Source: Isoperla grammatica (taxonomy: Eukaryota > Arthropoda > Insecta > Plecoptera > Perlodidae). Taken from it: a stretch of 64,000 nt of DNA. The translations under genes and the position numbers were made by a program. The stretch is from NCBI GenBank assembly GCA_945910005.1, contig OX246743.1:11328587-11392586 (forward strand). Direction: 5' to 3'. Shown in pieces: positions 22,465 to 34,440 of the stretch. The first letter of the stretch is position 1; every line of letters starts with the position of its first letter. The notes beneath the pieces were generated by a model that was given only the letters and a program-made list of their open reading frames with translations, had not been told where the DNA came from and did not search any database.

Positions 22465-25400
22465 CGCCTAACAATCTCCCCAATGTGGCTCTCGTCACAC
22501 CGTCATACTTGCGGCCCTCTTTGCAATCAAAACGCCTAACAATCTCCCCAATGTAGCTCTCGTCACACCTTCATACTTGCGGCCCTCTTTTTAATCCAAG
22601 CGCCTAACAATCTCCCCGATGTGGCTCTCGTCACTCCGCCATACTTGCGGCCCTCTTTGCAATCCAAGCGCCTAACAATCTCGCCACTTCGCCATTCTTG
22701 CGGCCCTCTTTTTAATCCAAGCGTCTAACAATCGCCCCAATGTGGCTCTCGTCACTCCACCATACTTGCGGCCCTCTTTGCAATCAAAACGCCTAACAAT
22801 ATTCCCAATGTGGCTCTCGGCACTCCACCATACTTGCGGCCCTCTTTACAATCCAAGTGCCTTAAATCTCCCCAATGTGGCTCTCGCCACTCCGCCATAC
22901 TTGCGGCCCTCTTTTGCAATCCAAGCGCCTAACAATCTCCCCAATGTCTCTCTCCTCACTCCACCATACTTGCGGCCCTCTTTGCAATCAGAGCGCCTCA
23001 TTATCTCCCCGATGCGGCTCTCGCCACTCCGTCATACTTGCGGCCCTCTTTGCAATCCAAGCGCCTAACAATCTCCCCAATGTGGCTCTCGTCACTCCAC
23101 CATACTTGCGGCCCTTTTTGCAATCCAAGCGCCTTACAAACTCCCCAATGTGGATTTCGTCACTCCGTCATACTTGCGGCCCTATTTGCAATCAAAACGC
23201 CTAACAATCTCCCCAATGTGGCTTTTGTCACTCGGTCATACTTGCGGCCCTCTTTGCAATCCAAGCGCCTTACAATCTCCCCAATGTGGCTCTCGTCACA
23301 CCGCCATACTTGCGGCCCTCTTTGCAATCCAAGCGCTTTACAATCTCCCTAGTGTTGCTCTCGTCATTTCGTTAGACTTGCGGCCCTCTTTGCAATCCAA
23401 GCGCCTTACAATCTCCCTAATGTGGCTCTCGTCACACCACCATACTCGCGGCCCTCTTTGCAATCAGAGCGCCTAACAATCGCCATACAATCTCCCCAAT
23501 GTGGCTCTCGGCACTCAACCATACTTGCGGCCCTCTTTGCAATCCAAGCGCCTTACAATCTCCCCAATATGGCTCTCGTCACTCCACCATACGTGCGGCC
23601 CTCTTTGCAATCAAGACGCCTAACAATCTCCCCAATGTGGCTCTCGGCACTCCACCATACTTGCGGCCCTCTTTGCAATCCAAGTGCCTAACATCTCCCC
23701 AATGTGGCTCTCGCCACTCCGCCATACTTGCGGCCCTCTTTGCAATCCAAGCGCCTTACAATCTCCCCAATATGGCTCTCGTCACTCCACCATACTTGCG
23801 GCCCTCTTTGCAATCAAAACGCCTAACAATCTCCCCAATGTGGCTCTCGGCACTCCACCATACTTGCGGCCCTCTTTGCAATCCAAGTGACTAACATCTC
23901 CCCAATGTTGCTCTCGCCACTCCGCCATACTCGCGGCCCTCTTTTGCAATCCAAGCGCCTAACAATCTCCCCAATGTGTCTCTATTCACTCAACAATACT
24001 TGCGGCCCTCTTTGCAATCAGAGCGCCTAATTATCTCCCCGATGCGGCTCTAGCCACTCCGTCATACTTGCGGCCCTCTTTGCAATCAAAGCGCCTAACA
24101 ATCTCCCCAGTGGGGCTCTCACCACTCCGTCATACTTGCGGCCCTCTTTTCAATCCAAGCGTCTAACAATCTTCCCAGTGTTGCTCTCGCCACTCCGTCA
24201 TACTTGCGGCCCTCTTTGCAATCCAAGCGCCTAACAATCTCCCCAATGCTGCTCTCGTCACTCCACCATACCTGCGGCCCTCTTGTAATCCAAGCGCCTT
24301 ACAAACTCCCCAATGTGGCTCTCGTCACTCCGTCATACTTGCGGCCCTCTTTGCAATCCAAGCGCCTTACAAGCTCCCCAATGTGTCTCTCGTCACTCCG
24401 TCATACTTGCGGCCCTTTTTGCAATCCAAGCGCCTAACAATCTCCCCAATGTGGCTCTCACCACTCCACCATACTTGCGGCCCTCTTTGAAATCCAAGTG
24501 CCTAACATCTCCCTTATGTGGCTCTCGCCACTTCGTCATACTTGCAGCCCTCTTTGCAATCCAAGCGCCTTGCAATCTCCCCAATGTGGCTCTCGTCACT
24601 CCGTCATACTTGCGGCCCTCTTTGCAATCCAAGCGCCTTGCAATCTCCCCAATGTGGCTCTCGTCACACCGCCATACTTGCGGCCCTCTTTGCAATCAAA
24701 CCGCCTAACAATCTCCCCGATGTGGGCTCTCGCCACTCCGTCATACTTGCGGCCCTCTTTGCAATCCAAGCGCCTAACAATCTCCCCAATGTGGCTCTCG
24801 TCACACCACCATACTTGCGGCCCTCTTTGCAATCCAAGCGCCTAACAATCTCCCTAATGTGGCTCTCGCCACTCCGTCAAACTTGCGGCCCTCTTTGCAA
24901 TCCAAGCGCCTAACAATCTCCCCAATGTGGCTCTCGTCACTCCACTATACTTGCGGCCCTCTTTGCAATCCAAGCGCCTAACAAACTCCCCAATGTGGCT
25001 CTCGTCACTCCGTCATACTTGCGGCCCTCTTTGCAATCCAAGTGCCTAACATCTCCCCAATGTGGCTCTCGGCACTCCCCCATACTTGCGGCCCTCTTTG
25101 CAATCCAAGTGCCTAACATCTCCCCAATGTGGCTCTCGCCACTCCGTCATACTTGCGGCCCTCTTTGCAATCCAAGCGCCTTACAAACTCCCCAATGTTG
25201 CTCTCGTCACTCCGTCATACTTGCGGCCCTCTTTGCAATCCAAGCGCCTAACAAACTCCCCAATGTGGCTCTCATCACTTTGCCATACTTGCGGCCCTCT
25301 TTGCCATCCAAGCGCCTAACAATCTCCCCAATGTGGCTCTTGTCACTCGGTCATACTTGCGGCCCCCTTTGCAATCCAAGCGCCTTACAATCTCCCCAAT

Positions 25401-26037
25401 GTGGCTCTCGTCACACCGCCATACTTGCGGCCCTCTTTGCAATCCAAGCGCTTAACAATCTCCCGAGTGTTGCTCTCGTCATTTCGTTAGACTTGCGGCC
25501 CTCTTTGCAATCCAAGCGCCTTACAATCTCCCCAATGTGGCTCTCGTTACACCGTCATACTTGCGGCCCTCTTTGCAATCCAAGAGCCTCACAATCTCCC
25601 AAAGGTGGCACTTTCACTCCGTCACTCTTGCGGCCCTCTCTGCAATCCAAGCGCCTTACAATCTCCCCAATGTGGCTCTCGTCACACCGCCATACTCGCG
25701 GCCCTCTTTGCAATCAGAGCGCCTAACAATCGCCTTACAATCTCCCCAATGTGGCTCTCGGCACTCCACCATACTTGCGGCCCTCTTTGCAATCCAAGCG
25801 CCTTACAATCTCCCCAATATGGCTCTCGTCACTCCACCATACGTGCGGCCCTCTTTGCAATCAAGACGCCTAACAATATCCCCAATGTGGCTCTCGGCAC
25901 TCCACCATACTTGCGGCCCTCTTTGCAATCCAAGTGCCTAACTGGCTCTCGCCACTCCACCATACCTGCGGCCCTCTTTGCAAACCAAGCGCCTTACAAA
26001 CTCCCCGATGTGGCTCTCGTCACACCTTCATACTTGC
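22465..26037 (+). repeat. 68-bp satellite, block 7
   Basis: About 53 units. A near-copy of block 6 that lacks one internal unit at about 24.83 kb. The order of variant units is otherwise the same, including the TCATTTCGTTAGACTTGC marker near 23360 and 25480. Confidence 0.95.
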
Positions 26038-26212
26038 GATCAGATCATATTCTTGGATATTTTTTAAATCCAATGAAAGCCTCTTTTTGGAAATCTATCT
26101 ATATTTGGAGTTACAATTACACTAAGAATGAATGGAGATACAATGAGATTCATACCTGCATACATTGAGAGCAGTGTGTTATTTACCAGTGTAAGCGAGG
26201 CAATTTTTATCG

Positions 26213-26285
26213 GCTGGCACGGCGTACGCAGTAACGTCGTAGCTTCGAATACTTGAGGTCTGGGGTTCAAAACCCATTACCCCCA
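26213..26285 (+). pseudogene. tRNA-like sequence A7
   Basis: Full-length, standard module-A form, with AAA then T8 downstream. Confidence 0.55.
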
Positions 26286-26484
26286 AATTTTTTTTCCACC
26301 TATTTCACACATTTATATCATTTATATCTCAATTTGCGGCGGTTTTATTATCAGATCGTATTCTCATGGATATTTTTTAAATCCAATGAAACCTTCTGTT
26401 CGTAAATCCATATATGTTTCGTTACATGCATACATTGAGAGCCGTGTGTTATCTATACCAGTCTAAGCGATCCAACTTCCATCG

Positions 26485-26557
26485 TGAGGCATGGCGTACG
26501 CGGTAGCGTCGTGGACTAGTGTTTTAGAGGTCCGGGGTTCGAGACCCGTTACCACCA
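26485..26557 (+). pseudogene. tRNA-like sequence B7, Thr-AGT-like
   Basis: Full-length, standard module-B form with both promoter-like boxes intact. Confidence 0.6.
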
Positions 26558-26711
26558 CGTTTTTTTTCTTCCATATTCAGAGCAGCAAAGTTGAGATGGG
26601 TTTACTAAGGGGAAATTATTTTTTCAAGCGCTCGTAGCTAAAAAACGTGTGGTTCAAATTTGTTTCTGTATTTTTTTTATTTTTTTTGCGTTAATTATCT
26701 TGACAATAAAA

Positions 26712-29700
26712 CGCCTAACAATCTCCCCAATGTGGCTCTCGTCACACCGTCATACTTGCGGCCCTCTTTGCAATCAAAACGCCTAACAATCTCCCCAATG
26801 TAGCTCTCGTCACACCTTCATACTTGCGGCCCTCTTTTTAATCCAAGCGCCTAACAATCTCTCCGATGTGGCTCTCGTCACTCCGCCATACTTGCGGCCC
26901 TCTTTGCAATCCAAGCGCCTAACAATCTCGCCACTTCGCCATTCTTGCGGCCCTCTTTTTAATCCAAGCGTCTAACAATCTCCCCAATGTGGCTCTCGTC
27001 ACTCCACCATACTTGCGGCCCTCTTTGCAATCAAAACGCCTAACAATCTCCCCAATGTGGCTCTCGGCACTCCACCATACTTGCGGCCCTCTTTACAATC
27101 CAAGTGCCTTAAATCTCCCCAATGTGGCTCTCGCCACTCCGCCATACTTGCGGCCCTCTTTTGCAATCCAAGCGCCTAATAATCTCCCCAATGTCTCCCT
27201 AGTCACTCCACCATACTTGCGGCCCTCTTTGCAATCAGAGCGCCTCATTATCTCCCCGATGCGGCTCTCGCCACTCCGTCACACTTGCGGCCCTCTTTGC
27301 AATCCAAGCGCCTAACAATATCCCCAATGTGGCTCTCGTCACTCCACCATACTTGCGGCCCTCTTTGCAATCCAAGCGCCTTACAATCTCCCCAATGTGG
27401 CTCTCGTCACACCGCCATACTTGCGGCCCTCTTTGCAATCCAAGCGCCTAACAATCTCCCCAATGTCTCTCTCGTCACTCCACCATACTTGCGGCCCTTT
27501 TTGCAATCAGAGCGCCTCATTATCTCCCCGATGCGGCTCTCGCCACTCCATCATACTTGCGGCCCTCTTTGCAATCCAAGCGCCTAACAATCTCCCCAAT
27601 GTGGCTCTCGTCACTCCGCCATACTTGCGGCCCTCTTTTGCAATCCAAGCGCCTAACAATCTCCCCAATGTCTCTCTCGTCACTCCACCATACTTGCGGC
27701 CCTTTTTGCAATCAAAACGCCTCATTATCTCCCCGATGCGGCTCTCGCCACTCCGTCATACTTGCGGCCCTCTTTGCAATCCAAGTGCCTAACAATCTCC
27801 CCAATGTGGCTCTCGTCACTCAACCATACTTGCGGCCCTCTTTGCAATCCAAGCAACTTACAATCTCCCCAATGTGGATCTCGTCACTCCGTCATACTTA
27901 CGGCCCTATTTGCAATCAAAACGCCTAACAATCTCCCCAATGTGGCTCTCGTCACTCGGTCATACTTGCGGCCCTCTTTGCAATCCAAGCGCCTTACAAT
28001 CTCCCCAATGTGGCTCTCGTCACACCGCCATACTTGCGGCCCTCTTTGCAATCCAAGCGCTTTACAATCTCCCTAGTGTTGCTCTCGTCATTTCGTTAGA
28101 CTTGCGGCCCTCTTTGCAATCCAAGCGCCTAACAATCTCCCCAATGTGGCTCTCGTCACACCGTCACACTTGCGGCCCTCTTTGCAATCCAAGAGCCTCA
28201 CAATCTCCCCAAGGTGGCACTTTCACTCCGTCACTCTTGCGGCCCTCTTTGCAATCCAAGCGCCTTACAATCTCCCTAATGTGGCTCTCGTCACACCGCC
28301 ATACTCGCGGCCCTCTTTGCAATCAGAGCGCCTAACAATCGCCTTACAATCTCCCCAATGTGGCTCTCGGCACTCCACCATACTTGCGGCCCTCTTTGCA
28401 ATCCAAGCGCCTTACAAACTCCCCAATGTGGCTGTCGTCACTCCACCATACTTGCGACCCTCTTTTCAATCGAAGTGCCTCATTTCTCCCTTATGTGGCT
28501 CTCGCCACTCCGCCATACTTGCGGCCCTCTTTGTAATCCAAGCGCCTAACAATCTCCCTAATGTGGCTCTCGCAACTCAGTCATACTTGCGGCCCTCTTT
28601 GCAATCCAAGCGCCTTACAATCTCCCCAATGTGGCTCTCGTCACTCCACTATACTTGCGGCCCTCTTTGCAATCCAAGCGCCTAACAAACTCCCTAATGT
28701 GGCTCTCGTCACTCCGTCATACTTGCGGCCCTCTTTGCAATCCAAGCGCCTAGCAAACTCCCCAATGTGGCTCTCGTCACTCCGTCATACTTGCGGCCCT
28801 CTTTGCAATCAAAACGCATAGCATCTCCCCAATGTGGCTCTCGGCACTCCGTCATACTTGCGGCCCTCTTTGTAATCAAAGCGCCTAACAATCTCGCCAC
28901 TTCGCCATTCTTGCGGCCCTGTTTTTAATCCAAACGTCTAACAATCTCCCCAATGTGGCTCTCGTCACTCCACCATACTTGCGGCCCTCTTTGCAATCCA
29001 AGTGCTTAACATCTCCCTAATGTGGCTCTCGCCACTCCGCCATACTTGCGGCCCTCTTTGCGATCCAAGCGCCTAACAATCTCCCCAATGTGGCTCCCGT
29101 CACTCGGTCATACTTGCGGCCCTCTTTGCAATCCAAGCGCCTTACAATCTCTCCAATGTGGCTCTCGTCACTCCGCCATACTTGCGGCCCTCTTTGCAAT
29201 CCAAGCGCCTTACAATCTCTCTTATGTGGCTCTCGTCACACCGCCATACTTGCGGCCCTCTTTGCAATCAGAGCGCCTAACAATCGCCTTACAATCTCCC
29301 CAATGTGGCACTTTCACTCCGTCACTCTTGCGGCCCTCTTTGCAATCCAAGCGCCTAACAATCTCTCCAATGTGGCTCTCGTCACTCCGTCATACTTGCG
29401 GCCCTCTTTGCAATCCAAGCGCCTTACAATCTCTCCAATGTGGCTCTCGTCACACCGCCATACTTGCGGCCCTCTTTGCAATCAGAGCGCCTAACAATCG
29501 CCTTACAATCTCCCCAATGTGGCACTTTCACTCCGTCACTCTTGCGGCCCTCTTTGCAATCCAAGCGCCTTAACCTCCCAAATGTGGCTCTCGTCACACC
29601 GCCATGCTCGCGGCCCTCTTTGCAATCCAAGCACCTAACAATCTCCCTAATGTGGCTTTCGTCACTCCGTCATACTTGCGGCCCTCTTTGTAATCCAAGC

Positions 29701-30088
29701 GCCTTACAAACTCCCCAATGTGGCTCTCGTCACTCCGTCATACTTTCGGCCCTCTTTGCAATCCAAGCGCCTAACAATCTCTCCAATGTGGCTCTCGTCA
29801 CTCCGTCATACTTGCGGCCCTCTTTGCAATCCAAGCGCCTTGCAATCTCCCCAATGTGGCTCTCGTCACTCCGTCATACTTGCGGCCCTCTTTGCAATCC
29901 AAGCGCCTTGCAATCTCCCCAATGTGGCTCTCGTCACACCGCCATACTTGCGGCCCTCTTTGCAATCAAAACGCCTAACAATCTCCCCGATGTGGGCTCT
30001 CGCCACTCTGCCATTCTTGCGGCCCTCTTTGCAATCCAAGCGCCCTACAATCTCCCCAATGTGGCTCTCGTCACACCTTCATACTTGC
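26712..30088 (+). repeat. 68-bp satellite, block 8
   Basis: About 50 units. The start resembles block 4. Then 27.6-28.43 kb matches 14.3-15.12 kb (offset 13291), and 29.02-30.09 kb matches the end of block 2 (offset 23603). Several block types therefore meet here. Confidence 0.95.
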
Positions 30089-30670
30089 GATCAGATCATA
30101 TTCTTGGATATTTTTTAAATCCAATGAAAGCCTCTTTTTGGAAATCTTTCTATATTTGGAGTTACAATTACACTAAGAATGAATAGAGATACAATGAGAT
30201 TCATACCTGCATACATTGAGAGCAGTGTGTTATTTACCAGTGTAAGCGAGGCAATTTCTATCGGATGGCACGGCGTACGCAGTAACGTCGTAGCTTCGAA
30301 TACTTGAGGTCTGGGGTTCAAAACCCATTACCCCCAATTTTTTTTTTCCACCTATTTCACACATTTATATCATTTATATCTCAATTTGCGGCGGTTTTAT
30401 TATCAGATCGTATTCTCATGGATATTTTTTAAATCCAATGAAACCTTCTGTTCGTAAATCCATATATGTTTCGTTACATGCATACATTGAGAGCCGTGTG
30501 TTATCTATACCAGTCTAAGCGATCCAACTTCATATTCAGAGCAGCAAAGTTAAGAAGGGTTTACTAAGGGGAAATTATTTTTTCAAGCGCTCGTAGCTAA
30601 AAAACGTGTGGTTCAAATTTGTTTCTGTATTTTTTTTATTTTTTTTGCGTTAATTATCTTGACAATAAAA
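30089..30670 (+). repeat. Spacer 8: shortened copy (582 bp), tRNA-like B deleted
   Basis: About 92 bp is missing at 30530/30531, where GATCCAACTT joins directly to CATATTCAGAGC. The entire tRNA-like part of module B and its T-run are gone, while the flanking leader and tail remain. This is a different deletion from that in spacer 2. Confidence 0.9.
30264..30336 (+). pseudogene. tRNA-like sequence A8
   Basis: Full-length. The acceptor side carries GGATGGCA in place of GGCTGGCA. It is the only tRNA-like part left in this spacer. Confidence 0.55.
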
Positions 30671-33600
30671 CGCCTAACAATCTCCCTAATGTGGCTCTCG
30701 TCACACCGTCATACTTGCGGCCCTCTTTGCAATCAAAACGCTTAACAATCTCCCCAATGTGGCTCTCGTCACACCTTCATACTTGCGGCCCTCTTTTTTA
30801 TCCAAGCGCCTAACAATCTCTCCGATGTGGCTCTCGTCACTCCGCCATACTTGCGGCCCTCTTTGCAATCCAAGCGCCTAACAATCTCGCCACTTCACCA
30901 TTCTTGCGGCCCTCTTTTTAATCCAAGCGTCTAACAATCTCCCCAATGTGGCGCTCGTCACTCCACCATACTTGCGGCCCTCTTTGCAATCAAAACGCCT
31001 AACAATCTCCCCAATGTTGCTCTCGGCACTCCATCATACTTGCGGCCCTCTTTACAATCCAAGTGCCTTAAATCTCCCCAATGTTTCTCTCGCCACTCCG
31101 CCATACTTGCGGCCCTCTTTTGCAATCCAAGCGCCTAACTATCTCCCCAATGTCTCTCTCGTCACTCCACCATACTTGCGGCCCTCTTTGCAATCAGAGC
31201 GCCTCATTATCTCCCCGATGCGGCTCTCGCCACTCCGTCATACTTGCGGCCAATCCGGCTTTGCAATCCAAGCGCCTTACAATCTCCCCAATGTGGCTCT
31301 CGTCACTCCACCATACTTGCGGCCCTCTTTGCAATCCAAGCGCCTTACAAACTCCCCAATGTGGATCTCGTCACTCCGTCATACTTGCGGCCCTATTTGC
31401 AATCAAAACGCCTAACAATCTCCCCAATGTGGCTCTCGTCACACCGTCATTCTTGCGGCCCTCTTTGCAATCCAAGCGCCTTACAATCTCCCCAATGTGG
31501 CTCTCGTCACACCGTCATTCTTGCGGCCCTCTTTGCAATCCAAGCGCCTTACAATCTCCCCAATGTGGCTCTCGTCACACCGTTAAACTTGCGGCCCTAT
31601 TTGCAATCCAAGCGCCTAACAATCTCCCCAATGTGGCTGTCGTCACTCCACCATACTTGCGGCCCTCTTTTCAATCGAAGTGCCTCATTTCTCCCTTATG
31701 TGGCTCTCGCCACTCCGCCATACTTGCGGCCCTCTTTGTAATCCAAGCGCCTAACAATCTCCCTAATGTGGCTCTCGCAACTCACTCATACTTCCGGCCC
31801 TCTTTGCAATCCAAGCGCCTAACAATCTCCCCAATGTGGCTCTCGTCACTCCACTATACTTGCGGCCCTCTTTGCAATCCAAGCGCATAAGAAACTCCCC
31901 AATGTGGCTCTCGTCACTCCGTCATACTTGCGGCCCTCTTTGCAATCCAAGCGCCTAGCAAACTCCCCAATGTGGCTCTCGTCACTCCGTCATACTTGCG
32001 GCCCTCTTTGCAATCAAAACGCATAGCATCTCCCCAATGTGGCTCTCGGCACTCCGTCATACTTGCGGCCCTCTTTGTAATCCAAGCGCCTAACAATCTC
32101 GCCACTTCGCCATTCTTGCGGCCCTGTTTTTAATCCAAGCGTCTAACAATCTCCCCAATGTGGCTCTCGTCACTCCACCATACTTGCGGCCCTCTTTGCA
32201 ATCCAAGTGCCTAACATCTCCCTAATGTGGCTCTCGCCACTCCGCCATACTTGCGGCCCTCATTGCGATCCAAGCGCCTTACAATCTCCCCAATGTGGCT
32301 CCCGTCACTCGGTCATACTTGCGGCCCTCTTTGCAATCCAAGCGCCTTACAATCTCTCCAATGTGGCTCTCGTCAATCCGCCATACTTGCGGCCCTCTTT
32401 GCAATCCAAGCGCCTTACAATCTCTCTTATGTGGCTTTCGTCACACCGCCATACTTGAGGCCCTCTTTGCAATCAGAGCGCCTAACAATCGCCTTACAAT
32501 CTCCCCAATGTGGCACTTTCACTCCGTCACTCTTGCGGCCCTCTTTGCAATCCAAGCGCCTAACAATCTCTCCAATGTGGCTCTCGTCACTCCGTCATAC
32601 TTGCGGCCCTCTTTGCAATCCAAGCGCCTTACAATCTCTCCAATGTGGCTCTCGTCACACCGCCATACTTGCGGCCCTCTTTGCAATCAGAGCGCCTAAC
32701 AATCGCCTTACAATCTCCCCAATGTGGCACTTTCACTCCGTCACTCTTGCGGCCCTCTTTGCAATCCAAGCGCCTTAATCTCCCAAATGTGGCTCTCGTC
32801 ACACCGCCATGCTCGCGGCCCTCTTTGCAATCCAAGCACCTAACAATCTCCCTAATGTGGCTTTCGCCACTCCGTCATACTTGCGGCCCTCTTTGCAATC
32901 CAAGCACCTAACAATCTCCCCAATGTGGCTCTCGTCACTCTACCATACTTGCGGCCCTCTATGCAATCAAAACGCCTAACAATCCCCCCAATGTGGCTCT
33001 CGTCACACCGTCATACTTGCGGCCCTCTTTGCAATCCAAGCGCCTTACAATCTCCCCAATGTGGCTCTCGTCACTCGGTCATACTTGCGGCCCTCTTTGA
33101 AATCCAAGCGCCTTACAATCTCCTCAATGTGGCTCTCGTCACACCGCCATACTTGCGGCCCTCTTTGCAATCCAAGCGCCTTACAATCTCCCCAATGTGG
33201 CTCTCGTCACACCGCCATACTTGCGGCCCTCTTTGCAATCCAAGCGCCTTACAATCTCCCCAATGTGGCTCTCGTCACACCGACTTACTTGCGCCCTCTT
33301 TGCAATCCAAGCGCATAACAATCTCTCCAATGTGGCTCTCGTCACTCCACCATACTTGCGGCCCTCTTTGCAATCAAAACGCCTAACAATCTCCCCAATG
33401 TGGCTCTCGTCACACCGCCATACTCGCGGCCCTCTTTGCAATCAGAGCGCCTAACAATCGCCTTACAATCTCCCCAATGTGGCTCTCGGCACTCCACCAT
33501 ACTTGCGGCCTTCTTTGCAATCCAAGCGCCTTACAATCTCCCCAATATGGCTCTCGTCACTCCACCATACGTGCGGCCCTCTTTGCAATCAAGACGCCTA

Positions 33601-33765
33601 ACAATCTCCCCAATGTGGCTCTCGGCACTCCACCATACTTGCGGCCCTCTTTGCAATCCAAGTGCCTAACTGGCTCTCGCCACTCCACCATACCTGCGGC
33701 CTTCTTTGCAATCCAAGCGCCTTACAAACTCCCCGATGTGGCTCTCGTCACACATTCATACTTGC
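30671..33765 (+). repeat. 68-bp satellite, block 9
   Basis: About 46 units. The start matches block 3 (offset 23632 relative to 7.04 kb). From about 31.45 kb the match is to block 5 (offset 16291). It contains a local scramble at 31249-31261 and the second 53-bp short unit near 32100. Confidence 0.95.
31249..31261 (+). other. Local rearrangement inside a satellite unit
   Basis: The usual GCGGCCCTCTTTGCAATCC reads GCGGCCAATCCGGCTTTGC here: CAATCCGG lies where CCTC is expected. It looks like a small templated insertion. I do not see it in any other unit, so it is a private marker for this copy or a sequence error. Confidence 0.7.
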
Positions 33766-33940
33766 GATCAGATCATATTCTTGGATATTTTTTAAATCTA
33801 ATGAAAGCCTCTTTTTGGAAATCTATCTATATTTGGAGTTACAATTACACTAAGAATGAATAGAGATACAATGAGATTCATACCTGCATACATTGAGAGC
33901 ACTGTGTTATTTACCAGTGTAAGCGAGGCAATTTTTACCG

Positions 33941-34013
33941 GCTGGCACGGCGTACGCAGTAACGTCGTAGCTTCGAATACTTGAGGTCTGGGGTTCAAAA
34001 CCCATTACCCCCA
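33941..34013 (+). pseudogene. tRNA-like sequence A9
   Basis: Full-length, standard module-A form, followed by a T-run from 34015. Confidence 0.55.
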
Positions 34014-34213
34014 ATTTTTTTTTTCCACCTATTTCACACATTAATATCATTTATATCTCAATTTGCGGCGGTTTTATTATCAGATCGTATTCTCATGGAT
34101 ATTTTTTAAATCCAATGAAACCTTCTGTTCGTAAATCCATCTATGTTTCGTTACATGCATACATTGAGAGCCGTGTGTTATCTATACCAGTCTAAGCGAT
34201 CCAACTTCCATCG

Positions 34214-34286
34214 TGAGGCATGGCGTACGCGGTAGCGTCGTGGACTAGTGTTTTAGAGGTCCGGGGTTCAAGACCCGTTACCACCA
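34214..34286 (+). pseudogene. tRNA-like sequence B9, Thr-AGT-like
   Basis: Full-length. Position 57 is A in place of G, so the B-box reads GGTTCAAGACC; the near A-box is unchanged. Confidence 0.58.
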
Positions 34287-34440
34287 CGATTTTTTTCTTC
34301 CATATTCAGAGCAGCAAAGTTGAGAAGGGTTTACTAAGGGGAAATTATTTTTTCAAGCGCTCGTAGCTAAAAAACGTGTGGTTCAAATTTGTTTCTGTAT
34401 TTTTTTTATTTTTTTTGCGTTAATTATCTTGACAATAAAA

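Larger units (their letters stand above)
26038..26711 (+). repeat. Spacer 7 (674 bp)
   Basis: Complete, subfamily of spacers 3, 6 and 10. It differs by a slightly shorter T-run after module A (CCCCCAAATTTTTTTT). Confidence 0.92.
33766..34440 (+). repeat. Spacer 9 (675 bp)
   Basis: Complete. Partner of spacer 5 by shared differences. The unit before it ends CACATTCATACTTGC, a private change from CACCTTCAT. Confidence 0.92.

Noticed and set aside
30115..30321. Small minus-strand frames in the spacers (about 63-82 codons, recurring in most copies)
   Set aside because: They run through the reverse complement of the tRNA-like sequences and AT-rich flanks. Conservation follows copying of the whole spacer, and there is no protein family I recognise.
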